Assembly (NCBI GenBank): GCA_910589275.1
Contig: CAJUTH010000015.1
Coordinates: 1-64,000, forward strand
Origin: an uncultured Dorea sp.
Lineage (GTDB): Bacteria; Bacillota; Clostridia; Lachnospirales; Lachnospiraceae
Length of the DNA: 64,000 nt
Direction of reading: 5' to 3'
Position numbers and translations under genes: made by a program. Position 1 is the first letter of the stretch; each line of letters begins with the position of its first letter. Below the pieces are notes generated by a model that did no database searches, was not told the DNA's origin, and saw nothing but the letters and a program-made list of their open reading frames with translations. This document shows, in pieces, positions 1 to 8,690 of the stretch.

Positions 1-1
1 G

Positions 2-79
2 CGCGGGCTGTCTGAGTGGGCGTCTGCCGCATACCCTAACCGCACAGGCGGAAAAATTTTTGAAAATAATGAAAAATAA
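2..79 (+). CDS. possible 3' end of an unidentified gene, cut by the window edge
   Basis: One frame is open from base 2 to a TAA at 77-79 and reads as a plausible 25-residue C-terminal tail ending in KIFENNEK. It stops just before the nrdD promoter region. No family can be recognised from this little, and another frame through the same bases is also open, so this could be chance. Confidence 0.3.
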   Translation, partial: RGLSEWASAAYPNRTGGKIFENNEK

Positions 80-89
80 CACTTTTCAT

Positions 90-138
90 TTTGGATATTT
101 TGTGGTAAGATTACTTCTACAGCCACTAGATGTTGTGG
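90..138 (+). promoter_or_regulatory. NrdR-box-like sites upstream of nrdD
   Basis: The sequence at 123-138, CCACTAGATGTTGTGG, closely resembles the NrdR box (acaCTAtATgTTGtgt type). A second copy at 90-105 keeps the right half (TTTTGTGG), 33 bp upstream. NrdR usually binds two boxes about three helical turns apart, and the spacing here is close to that. The sites lie 75-120 bp ahead of nrdD. An nrdR gene is present at 53514, which makes control by NrdR likely. The match is by eye. Confidence 0.6.
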
Positions 139-212
139 TGGTAACACTTAGAAGCTGATATTTTCCAGACAAGCGACATAACTGGGAATGAGTTTGAGAG
201 GAGAGTATTAAG

Positions 213-2402
213 GTGAATACAATAGTCAAAAACAAAGTGATTAAGAGAAACGGCGAAGAGGTTAGCTTCGATATATCGAAGATTGTGAATGCGATTAACG
301 CAGCGAACAAGGAAGTAGAGAACATCTATAAGATGAACGAGTATCAGGTGCGCGCGATCGCAGATGATATCGCGCAGCAGGTACAGCGGATGTCCCACGC
401 TGTGAATGTAGAGGATATTCAGGATATGGTGGAGACCAGCATTATGGGGATGCGCGGGTATGAGGTGGCGCAGAAGTATGTGCGTTACCGCTATAAGAGA
501 GAACTTGCACGCAAGTCGAATACGACGGATAATGGGATCCTTGCTTTGATCGAGCATTTGAATGAGGAAGTGACGCAGGAAAATTCCAACAAGAACCCGG
601 TGATCAATTCTACCCAGCGCGATTATATGGCCGGAGAGGTGAGCAAGGATCTGACGAAGCGCGTACTGCTTCCGGAGGAGATCGTGCAGGCTCATGAGGA
701 AGGGATCATTCATTTCCATGATTCGGATTATTTTGCGCAGAAGGAGCATAACTGCGATCTGATCAATCTGGAGGATATGCTTCAGAATGGCACTGTAATC
801 AGCGAGACGCTGATCGAGAAGCCTCACAGTTTTTTTACTGCCTGCAATGTGACGACGCAGATTGTGGCGCAGGTCGCAAGTAACCAGTACGGCGGACAGT
901 CTTTTACTCTGGCGCATCTTGCTCCATTTGTGGATATTAGCAGGCAGAAGCTTAAAAAGAGCGTGATAGAAGAGCGCAGGGAATGCGGCGAGAGCATGGA
1001 TGAGCAGATCATTAGGCAGATTACCGAAAGACGATTGAGAGAAGAGGTCAAGAGCGGTATTCAGACGATTCAGTATCAGTTGATTACACTGATGACTTGT
1101 AACGGACAGGCTCCATTTGTGACTATGTTTATGTATTTGGATGAAGTGCCGGAGGGGCAGGAGAGAGACGATCTTGCCATGATTATTGAAGAGGTGCTGA
1201 AACAGAGGATGCAGGGAGTCAAGAACGAAAAGGGCGTGTGGATTACGCCTGCATTTCCAAAGTTGATTTATGTGCTGGATGAGGATAATATTACGGAGGA
1301 TTCCAAGTATTGGGAACTGACCAAACTTGCCGCCGCATGTACTGCAAAGCGCATGGTTCCCGATTACATTTCCGCTAAGATGATGCGCAAGTTAAAGCAG
1401 GGCAATGTCTATACCTGCATGGGATGCAGATCTTTCCTGACGGTAGAGGATTCTCAGCGGAATCCGGACGGAAGCCATAAGTTCTACGGGCGGTTCAATC
1501 AGGGTGTTGTGACGATCAATCTTGTTGATGCGGCATGCTCCGCAGAGGGGGATATGGAACGGTTTTGGAAGATTCTGGACGAGAGACTGGAGCTGTGCCA
1601 TAGGGCGCTGAGATGCAGGCATGAGAGGCTTTTGGGGACGATTTCCGACGTGGCGCCGATTTTGTGGCAGTATGGGGCGCTTGCAAGGCTGAAAAAGGGC
1701 GAGAAGATCGATAAGCTGCTGTACAATGGATATTCCACGATTTCTCTGGGATATGCGGGACTCTATGAGATGTGCATGAGGATGGTGGGTAAATCCCATA
1801 CGGATCCGGCGGGAAGGGAATTTGCGCTGGCGGTTATGCAGAGGCTGAATGATAAGTGCAAAGAATGGAAAGAGGCGGAACACATTAGCTATTCCGTATA
1901 CGGAACGCCGATGGAATCTACCACCTATAAATTTGCTAAGTGTCTGCAGAAGAGATTTGGGATTATTCCGGGAGTAACGGATAAGAATTACATTACCAAC
2001 AGCTATCATGTACATGTAACAGAGGAGATCAATGCGTTTGACAAGCTGAAATTCGAGGCGGATTTCCAGAAGCTGTCTCCGGGCGGAGCGATCAGCTATG
2101 TGGAGGTTCCGAATATGCAGCAGAACATTCCGGCGGTTCTGTCCGTTATGAAATTTATGTATGATAATATTATGTATGCGGAGCTGAATACGAAGAGCGA
2201 TTACTGTGAATGCTGCGGCTATGACGGAGAGATCCGGATCCGAGAGGATGAGTCCGGCAAGCTGATCTGGGAATGTCCGAACTGCGGCAATACAGATCAG
2301 AATAAAATGGCCGTGGCGCGGAGGACGTGCGGATATATCGGGACACAGTTCTGGAATCAGGGAAGGACACAGGAGATAAAAGACAGAGTGTTACACTTGT
2401 AG
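213..2402 (+). CDS. nrdD: anaerobic (class III) ribonucleoside-triphosphate reductase
   Basis: This enzyme reduces ribonucleoside triphosphates to deoxy forms without oxygen, using a glycyl radical. The protein has 729 residues, normal for the family. Residues 1-95 form the ATP-cone allosteric domain (VIKRNGEEVSFD). The active-site cysteine lies in MTCNGQ (Cys296). Near the C terminus two CxxC pairs (CECCGY and CPNCG) form the zinc site, followed by RTCGYIGT with the radical glycine at about Gly707. The GTG start follows GAGAGGAGAG. Its activase nrdG is 0.9 kb downstream, separated by the antisense tdk gene. A strong terminator follows at 2423. The upstream NrdR-like boxes suggest repression when dNTP/ATP levels are high. 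Confidence 0.97.
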   Translation: MNTIVKNKVIKRNGEEVSFDISKIVNAINAANKEVENIYKMNEYQVRAIADDIAQQVQRMSHAVNVEDIQDMVETSIMGMRGYEVAQKYVRYRYKRELARKSNTTDNGILALIEHLNEEVTQENSNKNPVINSTQRDYMAGEVSKDLTKRVLLPEEIVQAHEEGIIHFHDSDYFAQKEHNCDLINLEDMLQNGTVISETLIEKPHSFFTACNVTTQIVAQVASNQYGGQSFTLAHLAPFVDISRQKLKKSVIEERRECGESMDEQIIRQITERRLREEVKSGIQTIQYQLITLMTCNGQAPFVTMFMYLDEVPEGQERDDLAMIIEEVLKQRMQGVKNEKGVWITPAFPKLIYVLDEDNITEDSKYWELTKLAAACTAKRMVPDYISAKMMRKLKQGNVYTCMGCRSFLTVEDSQRNPDGSHKFYGRFNQGVVTINLVDAACSAEGDMERFWKILDERLELCHRALRCRHERLLGTISDVAPILWQYGALARLKKGEKIDKLLYNGYSTISLGYAGLYEMCMRMVGKSHTDPAGREFALAVMQRLNDKCKEWKEAEHISYSVYGTPMESTTYKFAKCLQKRFGIIPGVTDKNYITNSYHVHVTEEINAFDKLKFEADFQKLSPGGAISYVEVPNMQQNIPAVLSVMKFMYDNIMYAELNTKSDYCECCGYDGEIRIREDESGKLIWECPNCGNTDQNKMAVARRTCGYIGTQFWNQGRTQEIKDRVLHL

Positions 2403-2422
2403 ATAGAATAAGAGAGGGAAAG

Positions 2423-2450
2423 CGCGCTGCGGGAAGCAGCGCGTTTTTTC
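2423..2450 (+). terminator. terminator of nrdD
   Basis: CGCGCTGC and GCAGCGCG form an 8-bp GC-rich stem with a GGGAA loop, followed by six T. It lies 20 bases past the nrdD stop. Confidence 0.9.
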
Positions 2451-2519
2451 TCTGTAGGCATTGTAAGCAGGAGGGGATAAAAACCGGCGCAGGCGGGGCG
2501 GCTGGTGGCTGCGGTATCA

Positions 2520-3095
2520 TTAACTGCGCTTGGCGGGGCCGAGCTTTCCTTCTTTAAAATGCTTCCGGCAGAGCGCCGTATAGCAGTCATTGCCGCCTAG
2601 CACCACCTGTGAGCCGCTGCGGACAATTCTGCCGTCTTCGGTGAATCGGGTAGTACAGCTTGCGCCGTCGCCGCACCAGCAGACGGTTTTTAATTCTTCA
2701 ATGACATCCGCCCATGCGAGAAGCCACATGCTGCCCTCGAATAGTTCGCGCCGGAAATCGGTGCGCAGGCCGTAGCAGATAACAGGAATGTTTAGATCGT
2801 CTACAATGTGTTCAAAAAATTCGATGTCAGATTTTTTGCAGAATTGTGCTTCGTCGATGATCACACAGTCGTAGTCTAAAAGCTCGGCATCGGACATTGC
2901 AACTACATCTTCCACATAGCTGCATCTTTGCTCCAAGCCCATACGGCTGCGGATCACGCCTACATCCCGCGTGTCGATACGGGGCTTTGCGAGAAGCGCG
3001 GTTTTCCCACGCTCGTAATAATTGTAAGCGGTCATCAGGGCATTTGCGGTTTTGGAGCTGCCCATTGCTCCGTGTCGGAAATATAATTTAGCCAT
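2520..3095 (-). CDS. tdk: thymidine kinase
   Basis: It phosphorylates thymidine to dTMP in the salvage pathway. The 191-residue protein is the short type II form. The P-loop GAMGSSKT is at residues 9-16, the catalytic region VIIDEAQF in the middle, and cysteine pairs (CWCGDGASC, LCRKH) give the structural zinc lasso. I start at the ATG at 3095 because AAAGGAAC lies just upstream; the in-frame ATG at 3164 has no such site. It is convergent with nrdD and divergent from nrdG, so it sits antisense between two genes of the same deoxynucleotide pathway. Confidence 0.95.
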   Translation of the reverse strand: MAKLYFRHGAMGSSKTANALMTAYNYYERGKTALLAKPRIDTRDVGVIRSRMGLEQRCSYVEDVVAMSDAELLDYDCVIIDEAQFCKKSDIEFFEHIVDDLNIPVICYGLRTDFRRELFEGSMWLLAWADVIEELKTVCWCGDGASCTTRFTEDGRIVRSGSQVVLGGNDCYTALCRKHFKEGKLGPAKRS

Positions 3096-3200
3096 AGTAA
3101 AGTTCCTTTGCTGTTCTTTCTGATGAAGTATTAGTATTATGTACAGTTTCTTCCAGTTTACCATAGAAATTAAAGATGCAACAGCAGATTAAAAAAATAA

Positions 3201-3230
3201 TTGTTGCTGTGAACGGAGTGAAAACAACAA
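3201..3230 (+). repeat. dispersed hairpin repeat, copy a
   Basis: This intergenic copy contains CTGTGAACGGAGTGAA, flanked by TTGTTG and CAACAA, which pair. The same core occurs at 5200-5216 and 43963-43978. It lies between tdk and nrdG. Confidence 0.55.
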
Positions 3231-3327
3231 AGTTTTAGAAATAAGGATGGCATAAAGGGAGATTGTAATTTATAATAAAAATAGGAAACTGCAGAGAGGA
3301 AGTCATCAGGATAAAGGGGTAGAAGAT

Positions 3328-3840
3328 ATGTATTATGGAAGTATCAAGAGTTATGATATTGCGGACGGACCGGGAGTGCGGGTGAGCCTGTTCGTGTCCG
3401 GCTGCAGACATCACTGCAAAGGTTGTTTTAATGCGGAGACGTGGGATTTTGAATATGGCAGGCCCTATACGAAGGAGACGGAGGATGCGGTTATCCGGAT
3501 GCTGGGAGAGGAGTATATAAAAGGCCTTACCGTGCTGGGCGGTGAACCCTTTGAGCCGGAGAATCAGCCGGAGGTGGCAGGGCTTTTGAAAAGAGCGAAG
3601 GAAGTATATCCGGATAAAGATATCTGGTGCTATACCGGCTATCTCTATGATGTGGATCTGCAGAAGGGAGGCCGCGTCTATACAGATGTGACAGAGGAAA
3701 TGCTCTCCCACATTGACGTACTGGTAGACGGAGAATTTGTGGAAGAACAAAAGGATATTACGCTGTTGTTTCGGGGCAGCAGAAATCAGAGGCTGATTAT
3801 ATTAAAGGACGGAAGAGATGCGGGCAGATACGATGAATAA
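3328..3840 (+). CDS. nrdG: anaerobic ribonucleotide reductase activating protein (radical SAM)
   Basis: It uses S-adenosylmethionine and a 4Fe-4S cluster to generate the glycyl radical on NrdD. The protein has 170 residues, the usual short activase length. The cluster-binding motif CRHHCKGC gives Cys26, Cys30 and Cys33. It is preceded by the conserved DGPGVRVSLFVSGC segment, and a glycine-rich SAM site (LGGEPF) lies near residue 73. AAAGGGG lies upstream of the ATG. It belongs functionally with nrdD but has its own transcript start, since the antisense tdk lies between them. Confidence 0.95.
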   Translation: MYYGSIKSYDIADGPGVRVSLFVSGCRHHCKGCFNAETWDFEYGRPYTKETEDAVIRMLGEEYIKGLTVLGGEPFEPENQPEVAGLLKRAKEVYPDKDIWCYTGYLYDVDLQKGGRVYTDVTEEMLSHIDVLVDGEFVEEQKDITLLFRGSRNQRLIILKDGRDAGRYDE

Positions 3841-3864
3841 TGCTTAGATCGTGGGAATCAATGT

Positions 3865-3898
3865 ATACTTATTGAACATTAGTAGTTCAATAAGATAT
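3865..3898. promoter_or_regulatory. 34-bp AT-rich palindrome upstream of the Gfo/Idh gene
   Basis: CTTATTGAAC and GTTCAATAAG form a perfect 10-bp dyad around a 7-base spacer, 21 bases before the Gfo/Idh start. A second site of the same length and design lies at 48458-48491. It is probably an operator for a dimeric regulator; there is no T-run to make it a terminator. Confidence 0.5.
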
Positions 3899-3915
3899 GA
3901 AGTTAGGAGGATTCT

Positions 3916-5205
3916 ATGGGAAAGAGATTAAAAGCGGCGATAGCCGGACTTGGGAGCAGAGGGAAGGATACTTATGCGAGGGCGGCGAAATTATTTCCGG
4001 ATAAGATGGAGATCACGGCGGTTGCAGATATAGATCCGGCAAAGGTCCGGGAGGCGGTCAGGGAATATCAGGTGAAGGAGGAAGCCTGCTTTGCCAGCGC
4101 GGAGGAAATGCTTGCGCAGGATAAGCTTGCGGATGTAATGGTTATTGCGACGCAGGACAGGCAGCATGTAAAGCATGCGGTTCTGGCGCTTCAGAAAGGC
4201 TACCATGTGCTGCTGGAGAAACCGATTTCGCCGGATCTGGAGGAGTGTAGGAAGCTGGTCAAGACGGCAAGGGAATGCGGCCGTCAGGTTATGATCTGCC
4301 ATGTGCTGCGGTACGCGCCGTTCTATGAGAAATTGAAAGAGCTCATGGATGCAGGCACGATTGGAGAAATTGTGTCTGTTATGGCCGTCGAAAACGTGGG
4401 ATGGTGGCATCAGGCGCACAGCTTTGTGAGGGGGAATTGGAGAAATTCTGAGCTTTCTAGTCCGATGATTCTGCAGAAATGTTGTCATGATATGGATATC
4501 CTGCTGTGGCTTACCGGGAAAACCTGTAAATCAGTCAGTTCTTTTGGGGATACCTATCTGTTCCGGAAGGAAAAGGCACCGGAGGGAGCCGGGAGACGGT
4601 GTCTGGACGGCTGCAAGGCAAAAGAGGATTGTCCTTTTGATGCGAAGAAGATTTATATGGACCATAAGAAATACGGCTTACGAAGTGGAAACCGAGAGTG
4701 GCCTCTGGATGTGCTTACCCTTCATCCGACAGAGGAGAGCGTTCTGGACGCACTGAAGTCAGGACCCTATGGGCGGTGCGTGTATGACTGTGACAATAAT
4801 GTGGTGGATCATCAGGTGGTGAACCTTAATATGACGGACGGCGCGACGATCAGCCTGACTATGTGCGGATTTACTTCGGAAATCAGCAGGTACACCAAAT
4901 TTATGGGGACGAGAGGGGAAATCATTGCGGATATGGCCGAGAATACCATAGATATTACCAGATTCGGGCAGGAAACCGAAAGGATAGATATGACTGGGAC
5001 GGCCGGAGAACTTTCGAGACATGGGGGAGGCGACGACCGCTTAATGGAAGATTTTCTGGATATGATTATAGAGGGAAGAAAACCGGATGGCCGGACAACA
5101 TCTCTGGAGTGTTCCATGGAAAGCCATTATTGTGCCATGGCCGCGGAGGAATCCCGGCTGAGGGGAGGAGAGGTAGTAGAAATTGAGCCGATGAGGTTAC
5201 TGTGA
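3916..5205 (+). CDS. Gfo/Idh/MocA family NAD(P)-dependent oxidoreductase
   Basis: This is a sugar- or cyclitol-dehydrogenase-like enzyme of 429 residues. The N-terminal Rossmann fold starts AIAGLGSRGKD, and the family EKP motif is in VLLEKPISPD at about residue 101. The C-terminal half is the usual beta-sheet substrate domain. A cysteine-containing insert (CLDGCKAKEDCPFD, about residue 230) occurs in some members. A clear AGGAGG precedes the ATG. It stands alone: a palindrome lies just upstream, and a repeat and the FMN riboswitch follow. The substrate cannot be read from sequence or neighbours. Confidence 0.85.
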   Translation: MGKRLKAAIAGLGSRGKDTYARAAKLFPDKMEITAVADIDPAKVREAVREYQVKEEACFASAEEMLAQDKLADVMVIATQDRQHVKHAVLALQKGYHVLLEKPISPDLEECRKLVKTARECGRQVMICHVLRYAPFYEKLKELMDAGTIGEIVSVMAVENVGWWHQAHSFVRGNWRNSELSSPMILQKCCHDMDILLWLTGKTCKSVSSFGDTYLFRKEKAPEGAGRRCLDGCKAKEDCPFDAKKIYMDHKKYGLRSGNREWPLDVLTLHPTEESVLDALKSGPYGRCVYDCDNNVVDHQVVNLNMTDGATISLTMCGFTSEISRYTKFMGTRGEIIADMAENTIDITRFGQETERIDMTGTAGELSRHGGGDDRLMEDFLDMIIEGRKPDGRTTSLECSMESHYCAMAAEESRLRGGEVVEIEPMRLL

Positions 5206-5222
5206 ACGGAGTGAACAGGAAC
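5196..5222 (+). repeat. dispersed hairpin repeat, copy b, overlapping a stop codon
   Basis: GTTACTGT and ACAGGAAC pair around GAACGGAGTGA. The repeat begins inside the last codons of the Gfo/Idh gene, whose TGA stop is part of it. It shares its core with copies at 3201 and 43963. Confidence 0.55.
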
Positions 5223-5321
5223 TATATAAAATACTATTTACAAACGGACCGTATGGGATTATAATAAAAAACAGCAGATAATGTGTTACTGCAATCACCG
5301 AATTCTGAAAAAAGAATATAG

Positions 5322-5446
5322 AAGTCTTTGTGGCAGGGTGCAAGTCCCTACCGATGGTATAGTCCATGACCCGCGAAAGCGGCTGATCTGGTGACCTCTT
5401 AAGAGGAATTCCAGAACCGACGGTATAGTCCGGATGAGAAAAGACA
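5322..5446 (+). ncRNA. FMN riboswitch (RFN element)
   Basis: The conserved segments of the FMN aptamer are present in order. These are GGCAGGGTGCAAGTCCCTAC (P2), ACCCGCGAAAGCGG, CTGATCTGGTGA, a short variable stem, AATTCCAGAACCGACGGTAT and AGTCCGGATGA. P1 pairs GTCTTT (from 5324) with AAAGAC (to 5445). It lies 70 bases upstream of ribU, and a terminator hairpin follows at 5462, so FMN should switch off ribU by premature termination. Confidence 0.95.
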
Positions 5447-5461
5447 TTTTCTGCAGATACG

Positions 5462-5495
5462 CCCGGGACATATTGTTCCGGGTTTTTAAATTTTT
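5462..5495 (+). terminator. riboswitch-controlled terminator before ribU
   Basis: CCCGGGACA and TGTTCCGGG form a 9-bp stem with a TAT loop, followed by TTTTTAAATTTTTT. It sits between the FMN aptamer and the ribU ribosome-binding site, as expected for the expression platform. Confidence 0.85.
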
Positions 5496-5514
5496 TATTA
5501 GGAGGATTGGTGAG

Positions 5515-6165
5515 ATGAGCCAGACAAATGAGACAATGAAACAACATGTAGTAACAGGCAGTAAAGCAGGAATCAGGGTAAAGACCATTGCTTTCGTGGG
5601 ACTGATGGGAGGCGTGAGTGCGATTCTGATGCTGTTTCGGTTCCCGATTCCGTTTATGCCGCCCTTTATGTCCTTTGATCTTTCCGGCGTGATGGAGATG
5701 CTGGGGGGCTATATGTTTGGGCCGGTAGCGGCATTCTGTATTATTGTAGTGAAAATATTGCTGCAGTTAGTCATTCAGGGTTCTTTTTCTTTGGGAACAG
5801 GCGAGCTTCAGGGGATTATCCTCAGTAGCTGCTATGTGCTTCCGGCAATCTATATTTACCATAGGAAAAAGACCAAGAAGACAGCGGCGGCAGGTATGGC
5901 GGTAAGTACGGTGCTGGTTGCGGTCGTCGCAGTATTTACAAATCTGTATATGATCATTCCGTTCTATGTGAATCTGTTCGGAATGACAATGGACGATATC
6001 ATTGGGATGTGTACGGCGGTGAATCCGGCTATGAAGGACGCCCTGACGATGGCGCTGTTCGGGATCATTCCATTTAATTTGATCAAGTACGGCGCAACCT
6101 CGATACTGACATTCCTTCTGTACAAGAGGCTGAGCCGGTTTATCAAAGGAATTATAGAAAAATAG
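5515..6165 (+). CDS. ribU: riboflavin ECF transporter S component
   Basis: It is the membrane substrate-binding subunit that brings in riboflavin with a shared ECF energising module, which is not encoded in this window. The 216-residue protein has about six hydrophobic segments. It includes the family-typical stretch FRFPIPFMPPFMSFDLSGV and a GPVAAF motif in the next helix. I use the ATG at 5515, which has AGGAGG at 5500-5505; an upstream in-frame ATG falls inside the riboswitch. Control by the FMN riboswitch supports riboflavin as the substrate. The next gene is 30 bases downstream on the same transcript. Confidence 0.93.
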   Translation: MSQTNETMKQHVVTGSKAGIRVKTIAFVGLMGGVSAILMLFRFPIPFMPPFMSFDLSGVMEMLGGYMFGPVAAFCIIVVKILLQLVIQGSFSLGTGELQGIILSSCYVLPAIYIYHRKKTKKTAAAGMAVSTVLVAVVAVFTNLYMIIPFYVNLFGMTMDDIIGMCTAVNPAMKDALTMALFGIIPFNLIKYGATSILTFLLYKRLSRFIKGIIEK

Positions 6166-6195
6166 ACAAGCGGGCATATAAAAGGAGACTAAATT

Positions 6196-6681
6196 ATGAA
6201 ATTTACACTGGATAAAGCAATTACATATGAAGCGGCTGTAGGGCGGATGTTTGAGATGCTGGGGACGGATAAGATTATGGCGCTGGCATCCAGCAAGGAC
6301 GATTACGTGATGGTGCGCAATGTAAGCTGTCTGTTTTATGATGAGAAGATTTATTTCAAGACGGATAAGAATTTTAGGAAGACAAAGCAGCTTTTGGAAA
6401 ACCCACATGTGGCTATGTGCTGGAGTGGTATTCAGGTAGAAGGACTTGCCGAGAATAAAGGGCTGGTGGTGGACGAACCGGGCCGGAGATTTGAGGAAGG
6501 TTATAAAAAATACCTGTGGCAGAGCTACAACAAATACAGCCATGAGGATACGGAGATACTGATTGAAGTGTCTCCCAAGTATGTAGAGATCTGGGATACC
6601 AGCGAGGAAGGCTATGCATTCCAGCTCTTCTTGGATTTTGACCGGAAGACGGTGGAAGTAAAGCAGTATGACAAATTTTAA
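6196..6681 (+). CDS. pyridoxamine 5'-phosphate oxidase family (flavin-binding) protein
   Basis: The 161-residue protein has the split-barrel fold pattern of the PPOX/flavin-reductase-like group. That pattern comprises an N-terminal helix, KIMALASSKDDYVMVRNVSCLFYDEKIYFKT, then a TKQLLENPHVAMCW segment that in relatives contacts FMN. Such proteins bind FMN or a related cofactor; the reaction here is unknown. An AGGAG site precedes the ATG. It shares the transcript and riboswitch with ribU, so it should be made when FMN is scarce, which fits a flavin-linked role (inference). Confidence 0.75.
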   Translation: MKFTLDKAITYEAAVGRMFEMLGTDKIMALASSKDDYVMVRNVSCLFYDEKIYFKTDKNFRKTKQLLENPHVAMCWSGIQVEGLAENKGLVVDEPGRRFEEGYKKYLWQSYNKYSHEDTEILIEVSPKYVEIWDTSEEGYAFQLFLDFDRKTVEVKQYDKF

Positions 6682-6756
6682 TGCGGGAACTATAAAATAA
6701 AATTAAAACCTCTGCCATGCCCATTGCCATGGGATTGATACGGAGAGGCAGATAGA

Positions 6757-6804
6757 AAAACCACTTTCCAGAGCATAGATAGTGCATGGAGAGTGGTTTT
6801 GCTA
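6757..6804 (+). terminator. terminator after the ribU-PPOX operon
   Basis: AAAACCACT and AGTGGTTTT form the base of a stem extended by TCCA/TGGA pairs. TTTTGCTATTTT follows. It closes the FMN-controlled operon. Confidence 0.75.
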
Positions 6805-6874
6805 TTTTAATTGATTGTGAAATGGATGGGGATAGGGTATAATATGGAAAACATCATCGGAAGGAGGCGGAGCA

Positions 6875-8587
6875 GTGAAAAAAGCATTACCGATTGGGGT
6901 TGAAAACTTTAAGGATATCATGGAGTCTGGCTATTACTATGTGGATAAATCCTTGTTTATAAAAGAACTATTGGATATGAAAGGGAAAGTGAACTTATTT
7001 ATCCGTCCAAGACGTTTTGGAAAGACGCTAAATCTTAGTATGCTTCGATACTTTTATGAGGATACGAAAGATGAGAAGAAAAATGATGAGCATAGATTGC
7101 TTTTCAAAGATTTAAAGATTATGGAACAAGGCGAAGAATATACGAAACACATGGGAATGTATCCGGTCATCAATTTGACGCTGAAATCAGCGAAGCAGCC
7201 AACCTTTGAGTCTGCGTATGGCAAGATAAAGAATGCCGTCGCAGATGAATTTCAAAGGCATCAATCTATATTAGCGAATGAAAATATTAATGAAGAAGAT
7301 AAGAGACTATTTCAAAAAATGACAGATCGTAAAGCGGGATATGATGATTATTCCGGAGCGTTGGAGTTCTTAAGCAAATGCCTTTATCAGGCGACGGGAA
7401 AAAAGACAGTTATCCTGATAGATGAATATGATGTGCCGCTTGAGAACGCTTATTTCAGGGGATTTTATGAGGAAATGATAGATTTCATCCGCTCACTCTT
7501 TGAATCCGCGCTGAAGACGAATGACTATCTGCAATTTGCTGTCATAACCGGGTGCCTTAGGGTTTCCAAGGAGAGCATATTTACCGGGCTGAACCATTTG
7601 AACATTATATCTATACTTGATAGAAAATATAGTGAGCACTTTGGTTTTACAGAACCAGAAGTTATCCAGATGATGTCTGATTATGGAGTGGAAAATCGTT
7701 TTTCGACGATGAAAGGATGGTATGACGGATATTTGTTTGGAGATACGGAGGTTTATAATCCGTGGAGCGTGATTAAGTTTTTATATGATTTGTATTCAGA
7801 TGTGAATGCATTTCCGCATCCATACTGGATTAATACTAGTTCGAATGATATTATAAAGGATTTGATTGCCAGAGCAGACAGGGAGACCAAGAGCTAGATT
7901 GAAACGCTTTTAGAAGGAGGAACCTTAGACATTCAGGTACACGAGGAAGTTACTTATGAGGATATGTATAGTAAAGGGGAAAATTTGTGGAACTTCCTTT
8001 ATTTTACGGGATATCTTACAAAAGAGAGCGAGTATTTTAAAGGGAAATATATATTTCTAAAGGTGCGTGTCCCTAATATAGAAGTTATGACTATCTATGA
8101 GAACACAATTACAAATTGGATGAAAAATGTTATACAGGGTGAGGATTTCCATGATTTGTACCGGGCAATGGAAGAAGGAAATGCACAGAAAATGACAGAT
8201 ATATTAAATGGGCAGCTTTTCCGTACGATTAGTTTTTATGATAATGCAGAAAACTTTTATCATGGTTTTTTGACAGGAATATTGAGCCAGAGCGAGAATT
8301 ATTTGGTAAAATCCAACCGTGAATCAGGAAATGGACGTTCAGATATTATGGTGAGGAGTCCTTCGCTGCGGGGAAGGTCGTTTGTTCTGGAATTAAAGGT
8401 ATCTGATTCGATTGATAATTTGGAAAATGATGCCAAGAAAGCGCTGCAGCAAATATGCGACGAGAAGTATATGGAAGAGCTGCGTGCGGAAGGGTATCGA
8501 AAGATAGACTGTTATGGGATATCATTTTTCCGGAAGGATTGTGAAGTCCGTTTTGGAAGGGGAGCTACTGTTACTAATATTCAATAA
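6875..8587 (+). pseudogene. AAA-ATPase-like / PD-(D/E)XK nuclease-family gene interrupted by a TAG codon
   Basis: Two open segments, 6875-7897 and 7964-8587, are in the same frame and are split only by a TAG at 7895-7897. Translation past it continues with family-like sequence (IETLLEGG...). The first part is the AAA-ATPase-like domain: LPIGVENFKDI, a P-loop-like RPRRFGKTLN, and VILIDEYDVP as Walker B. The second part ends in a PD-(D/E)XK-like module with GRSDIMV and FVLELKV. This architecture is common in multicopy genes of Clostridia and Bacteroidetes; its function is poorly known. A GGAGG site precedes the ATG. The gene is AT-richer than its neighbours. It could be a decayed gene, a sequencing error or a suppressed amber codon. 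Confidence 0.85.
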
Positions 8588-8620
8588 GTATGAATGTCGC
8601 CCCGAATCGTAGCTATGATT

Positions 8621-8658
8621 TGCCTGCCGGAAACAGAGAGTTCTATTTCCGGCAGGCA
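8621..8658. terminator. 13-bp hairpin between convergent genes
   Basis: TGCCTGCCGGAAA and TTTCCGGCAGGCA are perfect inverted repeats with a 12-base loop. It lies between the end of the AAA-ATPase-like gene and the end of the alpha-galactosidase gene. A long T-run is missing on both sides, so termination is likely but not certain. Confidence 0.6.
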
Positions 8659-8690
8659 GCTTCCATCTTCTGGGAAAAGCGCTGTCTGCT

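Noticed and set aside
126..917. Long minus-strand frame opposite nrdD
   Set aside because: It is antisense to a certain gene, has no recognisable domain, and its peptide composition is unlike a protein.
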